Below are positions 1 through 5,183 of a stretch of 5,183 bases of DNA, piece after piece. Made by a program: the position numbers and the translations under genes. How positions within the stretch are numbered: position 1 is the first letter of the stretch; the number at the start of each line of letters is the position of its first letter. This DNA comes from Anaerolineales bacterium (lineage in GTDB: Bacteria; Chloroflexota; Anaerolineae; Anaerolineales; UBA4823): contig JAFGBV010000049.1 in assembly GCA_016932955.1 (NCBI GenBank), positions 1-5,183 on the forward strand. Reading direction: 5' to 3'. The notes beneath the pieces are model-generated. The model was not told where the DNA came from, made no database searches, and saw only the letters and a program-made list of their open reading frames with translations.

Positions 1-750
1 GCTGGGAACGTGGCTGCTGCTTATCCGCGCCTGGCGATGCTGCCAGATCATGTCCTGACATCGATTGCCAGCATGTCGAATGGGAATGCTTATTTTCTGG
101 AAGAGATCGTGAGAAGCCTGCTGACAAAGGGCGAAGGAGTGGACGAGGCAGGGATTTTGCAAGCCCTGTCGCTATTCCGATCAGAGCCGCCAGAATCATT
201 AGGAGAATTACTGCAAAAACGGCTTAAGGATTTACCACGGTTGGGAAGAGCCACAGCGCTGGTGGCGTCGGTGGTGGGCAGGGTCTTTTGGGTTGGAGCG
301 GTTGAAGCAGCGGTGAGGGCTATCGTCATCCGTACAGCCGATCTGCAAGCCACGCTGCCTTCGGCAATTGCGGAGCAATCCATCCAGGATGGACTGCGGT
401 TGCTGGTGCAGGCTGAACTGGCGTTCCCAAAGGCAAACAGCAGCTATTCGAGCGAACAGGAGTATATTTTCAAGCACGATCTGGTGCGCAATGCTGCGTA
501 TGAGATGATTCCGCCAGGTTTGCGGAGCCAGTATCACCTGTCGATAGGAAAATGGCTGGTGGACCACGCGGATTTGGACTACAAGATCATGGCAGCTGAC
601 CATTTTGAGCTGGCAACTGCTTATCAACAAGCAGTAGAAGCCTGCCAACAGGCTGCTTCGATATTACAGCAACGAGGCGGAATCGGTGAAGCGCAGATGT
701 TGCTAGAACGGGCAAGATTAATCCGGAACCGGAGTAATAGTAAGTTATGA
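1..750 (+). CDS. C-terminal part of a large AAA-type ATPase, probably of the adenylate/guanylate cyclase-ATPase-TPR kind (5' partial)
   Basis: The reading frame is open at base 1 and ends at TGA 748-750, giving the last 249 residues of a longer protein. Two motifs identify the type. SNGNAYFLEEIVR at bases 76-114 matches the 'GNPFFLEELVR' stretch that closes the ATPase module in predicted ATPases linked to class III cyclases, LuxR-type regulators and serine/threonine kinases. FKHDLVRNAAYE at 469-504 matches the 'FKHALIRDAAYE' signature in the helical region after the ATPase. A helical, TPR-like tail follows (about 590-720). The Walker motifs and any cyclase or kinase domain would lie upstream of the window, so the effector is unknown. 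Family members commonly carry long TPR arrays after this region; here only about one repeat's length remains, so the protein is short at its C-terminus. The role is presumably cytoplasmic signalling. Its stop overlaps the start of the pyrophosphatase gene. Confidence 0.72.
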   Translation, partial: AGNVAAAYPRLAMLPDHVLTSIASMSNGNAYFLEEIVRSLLTKGEGVDEAGILQALSLFRSEPPESLGELLQKRLKDLPRLGRATALVASVVGRVFWVGAVEAAVRAIVIRTADLQATLPSAIAEQSIQDGLRLLVQAELAFPKANSSYSSEQEYIFKHDLVRNAAYEMIPPGLRSQYHLSIGKWLVDHADLDYKIMAADHFELATAYQQAVEACQQAASILQQRGGIGEAQMLLERARLIRNRSNSKL

Positions 751-2093
751 ATGAACGAACATATGTGATTGGTCATGTGAATCCAGATACCGATTCGATT
801 GCGGCAGCACTCGGCTATGCCTGGTTGCTGCGGGAGCGGGATGGGATTGATGCAATTGCGTCTCGCGCAGGGGCGACGAACCCGCAAACAACGTGGGTTT
901 TGAAGCGGCTGGGGCTGGAAGCGCCTTATTTATTAACGGATGCGTCGCCGCGCTTCGAAGCTGTTATGCGGCGACTGGATACAGTATCACCAGAGAGTGC
1001 CTTGAGAGAGGCGTGGGTGATTGCCAGCCGGACAGGAGGGGTGGCTCCTGTGGTCAATGAGGATGGTACGCCATATGGATTGATAACCGGATTCAGCCTA
1101 TTTGATTATTTAGGCAGGCTGGTGGGACCACACCCACGGCGGCAAGAAATGCGACTGGCGGAAATCCTGGATTTAACCTGCCAGGAGGCATGTGACACAA
1201 GCGTACCACGGTTTAATGCCAGTTTACGAATCCGGGATGTGATCAATCGGATCTTACGTGAAGAGCACAACGATTTTCTGGTGGTCGACGAAAAGGGTCT
1301 TTATATCGGAGTGACTCGCCAGCGGGATGTACTAAACCCACCACGACTGCGGGTGATCCTGGTGGATCATAATGAGCCCGGTCAGGCTTTGGGCGCGCTG
1401 GAAGAGGCTGAGCTAGTCGAGATCCTGGATCATCACCGGCTGGGGAACCAGTCTACACACGTCCCCATCCGGTTCACGGTGGATATTGTAGGCAGTACCA
1501 GCACGTTGATCTCGGAACGTATCGAGGACGCTGGATTGAGCGCGCCGCCACCAATAGCCGGGATACTATTGGCAGGATTGCTTTCAGACACCTTGATCTT
1601 AACTTCGCCAACGACGACTGCCAGAGATAAACGAGCTGCTGATGTGTTGGGACGCTGGGCATTTGTACGAAACGGCCCGCTGGCGGGAGAGACAGTCCAG
1701 TCTTATGGAAAGCAAGTCGTGCAGGCGGGTGCGGGGATCTCCACGCGTGATCCAAGTGAAATCGTCAGCACCGATCTCAAGCTGTATGAGGCGGGCGGCT
1801 TGCAGTTTGCAATTGCACAGGCAGAAGTAACCGACTTGATGCAGCTAAAGGATCATTTGGATGCATTAAAAGGTGCTCTGAATGATTTGCAGGCGAGACG
1901 CGGGTTGGATTTTGCAATGTTGATGGTGACGGACGTGGTAGATAACGCCAGCCGTTTGATCGTGGTCAATATGCCGCCAGTTCTGGAAGACCTGCCGTAT
2001 CCTGTGCAGACAGACGGCACTTTCCGGGCAGACGGCGTAGTATCGCGCAAGAAGCAGCTTTTGCCGGTGGTATTGGGTTTGTTGGAGAGGTAG
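747..2093 (+). CDS. ppaC: Manganese-dependent inorganic pyrophosphatase, family II, with inserted CBS-domain pair
   Basis: This cytoplasmic enzyme hydrolyses PPi to two phosphates. The 448 residues show the family II (DHH) layout. The N-terminal metal site GHVNPDTDS has His10, Asp14 and Asp16. A regulatory insert spans about residues 67-199. The DHH domain resumes with VDHNE (Asp207), DHH at 229-231 (as Asp228-His229-His230) and LLSDT (Asp281). The DHHA2 domain ends in the substrate-binding SRKKQ motif (433-437). All expected metal ligands and the Arg/Lys pair are present, so it should be active. The insert holds two CBS domains (about 74-126 and 143-196). Plain family II enzymes have about 310 residues, and the extra 140 fit two CBS domains without the DRTGG domain of the longest forms. 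In characterised CBS-pyrophosphatases these domains bind adenine nucleotides, typically with inhibition by AMP and ADP. The ATG at 747 overlaps the previous stop (ATGA), with GGAG at 731-734 upstream, which suggests translational coupling. Family identity is secure; the regulation is by analogy. Confidence 0.95.
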   Translation: MNERTYVIGHVNPDTDSIAAALGYAWLLRERDGIDAIASRAGATNPQTTWVLKRLGLEAPYLLTDASPRFEAVMRRLDTVSPESALREAWVIASRTGGVAPVVNEDGTPYGLITGFSLFDYLGRLVGPHPRRQEMRLAEILDLTCQEACDTSVPRFNASLRIRDVINRILREEHNDFLVVDEKGLYIGVTRQRDVLNPPRLRVILVDHNEPGQALGALEEAELVEILDHHRLGNQSTHVPIRFTVDIVGSTSTLISERIEDAGLSAPPPIAGILLAGLLSDTLILTSPTTTARDKRAADVLGRWAFVRNGPLAGETVQSYGKQVVQAGAGISTRDPSEIVSTDLKLYEAGGLQFAIAQAEVTDLMQLKDHLDALKGALNDLQARRGLDFAMLMVTDVVDNASRLIVVNMPPVLEDLPYPVQTDGTFRADGVVSRKKQLLPVVLGLLER

Positions 2094-2102
2094 CGAAACT
2101 GG

Positions 2103-2933
2103 ATGAGCTCGATTTACCAGGAAATTGCTGAGCTAGAAACGAAAAACGAAGCCGCAGTGTTGTGTACGATCGTGCGCAGCCAGGGTTCTACGCCGCGACG
2201 CGCTTCGAGCAAGATGCTGGTGTTTGCTGATGGGAGGATCACGGGCACGATTGGGGGAGGTGAAATCGAACAACGGGTGAAGCAAGAGGCGCTGGTTGCA
2301 TTGGAAAAAGGCCAGCCCAACTATCTTGAATATAATATGGCTGAACCGAGCCGAGGGGATCCTGGGGTATGTGGTGGAAGCGTGGAGGTGTATGTGGAGC
2401 CAATCTTGCCGAAGCCAGTGCTGGTGGTGATTGGAGCTGGACATGTGGGAAAGGCGCTGGTACACCTGGCCCATTGGTTAGGTTTTTGGGTAGTGGTGTG
2501 CGATGATCGCCCAGAATTCTGCAGCCCGGAAAGCGTTCCCGGAGCTGATGCTTATTATCCGGTGGCTATGCAGGAACTGCCAGCCAATCTGGTCATCACG
2601 CCATGGACTTATCTGGTGCTGACAACACGCGGCGTAGATGTAGATGTCGAAGGCTTACCAGTCTTATTGACATCGAAAGCAGCTTATATTGGGGTAATTG
2701 GCTCTCGGCGGCGGTGGACGACAACATGGAAGCAGTTGCTGGAAAGAGGTGTTAATGAAGCTGAATTGGAACGAGTACACAGCCCAGTCGGGTTGGAGTT
2801 GAATGCGGAAACCCCGGAGGAGATTGCGGTAAGTATCATGGCGGAGATCATCATGCTGCGCAACGGGGGGGATGGTCGTGAGATGAAGAAAAAGGGGAAT
2901 CTTCATCCTGGTATGGATAAAGCTGGAGTATAG
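2103..2933 (+). CDS. xdhC: XdhC/CoxF-family molybdenum cofactor insertion and maturation protein
   Basis: Proteins of this family bind molybdenum cofactor, help its sulfuration and deliver it to xanthine dehydrogenase-type enzymes in the cytoplasm; they are not part of the mature enzyme. The 276 residues contain both family domains. The N-terminal XdhC/CoxI domain has SQGSTPR (26-32), TGTIGGGEIE (48-57) and GVCGGSVEVYVEP (88-100). The C-terminal Rossmann domain has VIGAGHVGKAL (109-119), DDRPEF (134-139), YIGVIGSRRR (195-204) and the ending VGLELNAETPEEIAVSI (229-245). Cys90 sits in the conserved GxCGG segment. Length is normal for the two-domain form. The ATG at 2103 places IYQEIAELE at the usual N-terminus, and GGAGAGG at 2084-2090 is a plausible, slightly distant ribosome site. 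The gene lies 9 bases after the pyrophosphatase and 5 bases before the FAD/FeS gene, so it is probably cotranscribed with its client. The last 20 residues or so are a poorly conserved charged tail that follows a run of seven G. Confidence 0.92.
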   Translation: MSSIYQEIAELETKNEAAVLCTIVRSQGSTPRRASSKMLVFADGRITGTIGGGEIEQRVKQEALVALEKGQPNYLEYNMAEPSRGDPGVCGGSVEVYVEPILPKPVLVVIGAGHVGKALVHLAHWLGFWVVVCDDRPEFCSPESVPGADAYYPVAMQELPANLVITPWTYLVLTTRGVDVDVEGLPVLLTSKAAYIGVIGSRRRWTTTWKQLLERGVNEAELERVHSPVGLELNAETPEEIAVSIMAEIIMLRNGGDGREMKKKGNLHPGMDKAGV

Positions 2934-2938
2934 GAATT

Positions 2939-4390
2939 ATGTGGAAGAGTTATTACAACGCGGTAAGCATCGAAGACGTTCTGCAAGTATTAGCGACATA
3001 TGGCGAACGAGCGCGGATCGTGGCAGGTGGCACCGATCTGATCCTGGAGATGGAACGCGGGGTAAGGCCAGGTGTGGAAGTGTTGATCGACGTGACGCGC
3101 ATCCCATGTCTGGATGAAATCTCGCTTGATGAACAGGGCAATATCCATCTTGGACCGTTGGTTACGCACAGTCATTGTGTGGCTTCGAAGTTAATCGTGG
3201 AGCAGGGATTCCCACTGGCAAGGGCTGCACTTGAGGTAGGCGCACCGCAAATCCGCAATCGAGGAAGCGTAGCGGGCAACCTGATCACAGCTTCACCGGC
3301 GAACGACACGATCCCGGCGCTGATGGCGTTGGGGGCGAAGGTGACGCTTGGATCGGTGAGCGGCGAGCGACAAATTCCGCTGGAGGAATTCTATACGGGG
3401 GTGCGGAAAAATGTTATGCGCCCGGATGAGATGCTGACCGATATTGTCTTCCCGGCGCTGGGAAGCAACTGGCGAGGCACTTTCAATAAACTTGGGCTGC
3501 GGCGGGCGCAGGCGATCTCTGTAGTGAACTGTGCGGTATTGCTCAAGTTTTCTGGTGAGATGATCGAGAAGGCGGTGATCGCGTTAGGCGCGGTGACGCC
3601 GGTCATCGTACATGCTGTGGAGGCGGAAAACTACCTGACTGGACGGAAGCTGGATGACGAGACGATCACGGAAGCGGCTGAGCTAGCACAAAAAGCAGCC
3701 CGTCCGATCGACGATGTACGCGCCTCTAAGGAATACCGGCTCGAAATGGTGAGGGTATGCGTGGCACGGAGCCTGCGTGATATTGCAAAGGGAGAGGAAC
3801 GAAAGGGATTCCCAGCACGCCCGGTGCTGCTGAGGACGGCTGAACAAGATTGGGAAAGTAAGGTACACGAAGCCTTGGGTGGGAAGAGCGTATGGCATCA
3901 TAATGATGAAAAGCAAGAGCCGATCGTGACACGCATCAATGGCAAGGAATATCGCTTCGAACAGGGGCAGCACAAGACATTATTGCGGCTGTTGCGTGAA
4001 GATGCCGGGTTGATTGGGACGAAGGAGGGCTGCGCAGAGGGCGAGTGTGGGGCATGCACGGTTTTTCTGGACGGGATGGCGGTGATGAGCTGCCTGGTTC
4101 CGGCACCGAGAGCCCATGGGGCTGAGATCACGACTATCGAAGGACTCGCTGTGGGGGAAGAGCTTCACCCAGTGCAGCAGGCATTTATTGATCAGGGCGC
4201 GGTGCAGTGCGGTTATTGTACGCCAGGATTTTTAATGTCCGCAGCTATGCTCCTGGAGGAATTATCTGAGCCTACGCGGGAGGAGATCAAGCTAGCCATC
4301 AGCGGGAACTTGTGCCGCTGTACTGGCTATTATTCGATCATCGCTGCTATCGAGAAAGCTGCCAGGCAAATGGGCAAGCTGCCAGGGTGA
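2939..4390 (+). CDS. Xanthine dehydrogenase-family electron-transfer subunit: FAD-binding domain fused to double [2Fe-2S] domain
   Basis: This 483-residue protein combines two subunits of a molybdenum hydroxylase. Residues 1 to about 285 are the FAD subunit (XdhB/CoxM type). They carry the flavin motifs VAGGTDL (28-34) and IRNRGSVAGNL (105-115), then the CO-dehydrogenase flavoprotein C-terminal domain (about 178-282). After a charged linker, residues 329-478 form the small iron-sulfur subunit. The plant-type [2Fe-2S] ligands are Cys365, Cys370, Cys373 and Cys385. The second cluster uses Cys424, Cys427, Cys459 and Cys461, in QCGYCTPG and CRCTG. All eight ligands are present, so electrons can pass from the Mo site through both clusters to FAD. 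The FAD part lacks the cysteine-rich insert of 4-hydroxybenzoyl-CoA reductase. The domain order is the reverse of the usual FeS-FAD arrangement in XdhA and eukaryotic xanthine dehydrogenase. No Mo-binding subunit is encoded alongside, so the substrate cannot be told: purine, aldehyde or another heterocycle. GGAG at 2925-2928 is the likely ribosome site. Confidence 0.93.
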   Translation: MWKSYYNAVSIEDVLQVLATYGERARIVAGGTDLILEMERGVRPGVEVLIDVTRIPCLDEISLDEQGNIHLGPLVTHSHCVASKLIVEQGFPLARAALEVGAPQIRNRGSVAGNLITASPANDTIPALMALGAKVTLGSVSGERQIPLEEFYTGVRKNVMRPDEMLTDIVFPALGSNWRGTFNKLGLRRAQAISVVNCAVLLKFSGEMIEKAVIALGAVTPVIVHAVEAENYLTGRKLDDETITEAAELAQKAARPIDDVRASKEYRLEMVRVCVARSLRDIAKGEERKGFPARPVLLRTAEQDWESKVHEALGGKSVWHHNDEKQEPIVTRINGKEYRFEQGQHKTLLRLLREDAGLIGTKEGCAEGECGACTVFLDGMAVMSCLVPAPRAHGAEITTIEGLAVGEELHPVQQAFIDQGAVQCGYCTPGFLMSAAMLLEELSEPTREEIKLAISGNLCRCTGYYSIIAAIEKAARQMGKLPG

Positions 4391-4396
4391 TAGTAA
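4388..4396 (+). other. Tandem in-frame triple stop TGA-TAG-TAA
   Basis: The FAD/FeS gene ends with three consecutive in-frame stop codons, each of a different kind. This makes read-through into the 35-base spacer very unlikely. It may be chance in a short spacer, but it fixes the end of the gene firmly. Confidence 0.85.
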
Positions 4397-4412
4397 GCGG
4401 AGAATAGAAGCA

Positions 4413-4420
4413 TAAGGAGG
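4413..4420 (+). promoter_or_regulatory. Strong Shine-Dalgarno sequence TAAGGAGG
   Basis: This is a near-perfect anti-16S complement, five bases before the ATG at 4426. It supports the 139-codon frame as a real gene and fixes its start. The other genes in the window have weaker sites (GGAG or GGAGAGG) or rely on overlap, so this gene looks set up for efficient independent translation. Confidence 0.85.
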
Positions 4421-4425
4421 TTGGA

Positions 4426-4845
4426 ATGGGCTTTTCATCTAAGAAATACGGCGGTAAGGCTGAGGAACGTCCCTGGAAGGTACATCCGATATGGCGTGGA
4501 ATTGGATGCTTTATGGCTATCATCATGCCGCTGATGGCATGGGCAGGGGCCGAGCTATTCATACAGACGAACACACTTGTACCGTTGCCGCCGGAGTTGT
4601 ATAAACCGGTCTTGATTTCGTACACTAAAGTAGACACGATTGACATGCTCTTGAAGTCACTTAACAGTTTATTATCTGGAATGGGCGTGACTTATGGGAA
4701 GATTTTTTTCACCTTGGTCTTTCTCTTCCTGGGATATGGGGTTTTGTCGATCCTCTATAGCATCATGTACAAGGTGGTTGGACCACCGAGGTACAGCCAA
4801 TTCGATTCTCGCCCTATGCCTCCTCCAAAGAAACGGAGATATTAA
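4426..4845 (+). CDS. Small membrane protein of unknown function, two predicted transmembrane helices
   Basis: I do not recognise a named family. The 139-residue product has a basic N-terminus (SSKKYGGKAEERPWKVHP). A hydrophobic helix follows at about residues 24-46 (GIGCFMAIIMPLMAWAGAELF), then a polar loop of about 45 residues (47-90) containing VPLPPELYKP. A second helix spans about 91-117 (KIFFTLVFLFLGYGVLSILY). The C-terminal tail is proline-rich and basic (PPRYSQFDSRPMPPPKKRRY). With both charged termini inside, the loop would lie outside the membrane. The first helix sits too far in and is too long to look like a normal cleaved signal peptide. The strong ribosome site and the hydrophobic pattern argue for a real gene. 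It follows the FAD/FeS gene by 35 bases and precedes the next gene by 6. Nothing ties it functionally to the molybdenum enzyme. Confidence 0.82.
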   Translation: MGFSSKKYGGKAEERPWKVHPIWRGIGCFMAIIMPLMAWAGAELFIQTNTLVPLPPELYKPVLISYTKVDTIDMLLKSLNSLLSGMGVTYGKIFFTLVFLFLGYGVLSILYSIMYKVVGPPRYSQFDSRPMPPPKKRRY

Positions 4846-4851
4846 GCAGGT

Positions 4852-5183
4852 ATGGAGCGGACGATACCAAGTACTGCCTCGGAAGAGGTAGAACTTTATC
4901 TACGTACCTATTATTCCTTGCTGCGCTCCACGGCGGAAGTTCAGATCCGGACGCTGGAAGAGGCACATGCAGGGATGAAGTCTCTACTTCATCCAGCGGC
5001 ACGAGAACAGTCGCCCGACATGGCAGCATTCATCTATAGCTTGCTGCGCCTTCCGAGATGTATTCACCAGGTACAACTGGTGGTCCTGGGACAAAGCACA
5101 GACGTATTTTCACGGATGGGGGGATATACCGATATCGAGGACTGGGAGATGGTAGCAGCGCCAGCCCGGCGCCGGCGGTGCTA
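4852..5183 (+). CDS. N-terminal part of a soluble protein of unknown function (3' partial)
   Basis: An open frame starts at ATG 4852 and runs off the window after 110 codons without a stop. It begins MERTIPSTASEEVELYLRTY and continues with YSLLRSTAEVQIRTLEEAH, DMAAFIYSLLRLP (57-69), HQVQLVVLGQS (72-82) and APARRRRC (103-110). The first 70 residues look alpha-helical and amphipathic, followed by a short strand-like VQLVVLG. There is no signal peptide or membrane segment, so it is probably cytoplasmic. The start lies 6 bases after the membrane-protein stop. Its own ribosome site is weak (GGAG at 4835-4838, a long spacing), which hints at coupling to the upstream gene. I vaguely associate this kind of sequence with uncharacterised proteins of Chloroflexota but cannot name a family. 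The balanced composition and ordered helices favour a real gene over a chance frame. Confidence 0.75.
   Translation, partial: MERTIPSTASEEVELYLRTYYSLLRSTAEVQIRTLEEAHAGMKSLLHPAAREQSPDMAAFIYSLLRLPRCIHQVQLVVLGQSTDVFSRMGGYTDIEDWEMVAAPARRRRC

Noticed and set aside
232..648. 138-codon minus-strand open frame opposite the ATPase
   Set aside because: It is antisense to a recognisable conserved protein; the composition (many Cys, His, Gln, Arg) is typical of a shadow frame.
734..741. ATAGTAAG-like short sequence before gene 2 that recurs after the FAD/FeS gene (about 4390-4397)
   Set aside because: An eight-base match between two stop-rich gene junctions is expected by chance and has no symmetry or further copies that I noticed.
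3683..3973. 96-codon minus-strand open frame inside the FAD/FeS gene
   Set aside because: It lies opposite strongly conserved coding sequence, its translation is Cys/His-rich without a recognisable domain, and no ribosome site is evident.
2939..4390. Assignment as carbon monoxide dehydrogenase (CoxM/CoxS)
   Set aside because: The first flavin motif is AGGTDL rather than the AGGHSL form typical of CoxM, and no CoxL is present to support CO oxidation; only the wider xanthine dehydrogenase family can be claimed.
4391..4425. Possible terminator or promoter in the 35-base spacer
   Set aside because: There is no inverted repeat followed by T-rich sequence, and no clear -35/-10 pair fits; only the Shine-Dalgarno sequence is convincing.
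4347..4646. 99-codon minus-strand frame spanning the spacer before the membrane protein
   Set aside because: It overlaps the CRCTG-containing end of the FAD/FeS gene and the well-supported membrane protein start; no promoter or motif supports it.
4694..4891. 65-codon plus-strand frame overlapping the membrane protein and the last gene
   Set aside because: It is out of frame with both supported genes, lacks a ribosome site and has no motif.

Overview
The window is a compact, unidirectional stretch of bacterial chromosome. Six genes lie on the + strand, no gap exceeds 35 bases, and the first and last genes are cut by the window edges. I see no RNA gene, mobile element, CRISPR array, convincing terminator or promoter. 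Gene style points to an environmental, possibly anaerobic bacterium. Relevant traits are a large ATPase of the cyclase/TPR type, a CBS-domain family II pyrophosphatase, a molybdenum hydroxylase accessory module and two conserved-looking proteins of unknown function. Chloroflexota, perhaps Anaerolineae, is my best guess. That is an inference from gene content and remembered similarity, not from a marker gene.

Layout: (1) bases 1-750, C-terminal part of a large signalling or regulatory ATPase of the kind often fused to class III nucleotide cyclases. (2) 747-2093, a manganese-dependent family II inorganic pyrophosphatase with two CBS domains inserted in its DHH domain, joined to the first gene by an ATGA overlap. 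(3) 2103-2933, an XdhC/CoxF-family maturation factor for molybdenum hydroxylases. (4) 2939-4390, one polypeptide carrying the FAD subunit followed by the double [2Fe-2S] subunit of a xanthine dehydrogenase-family enzyme. (5) 4426-4845, a small two-helix membrane protein of unknown function behind a near-perfect Shine-Dalgarno sequence. (6) 4852-5183, the start of a soluble protein of unknown function that runs off the window.

How they fit together: genes 3 and 4 form a functional pair. XdhC-type proteins load sulfurated molybdenum cofactor into the enzyme whose electron-transfer half is encoded by gene 4. The Mo-binding catalytic subunit itself is not next to them. The pyrophosphatase would hydrolyse PPi under adenine-nucleotide control. 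If the upstream gene carries a cyclase domain, which lies outside the window, its PPi product would be a substrate for the overlapping neighbour; this is speculative. Genes 5 and 6 are tightly spaced and may form a separate unit.

Most of the window is ordinary. The points worth a second look are the reversed FAD-then-FeS fusion without a neighbouring Mo subunit, the ATPase/pyrophosphatase overlap, and the two unknown genes at the right end. I found nothing that clearly amounts to a new biological system.
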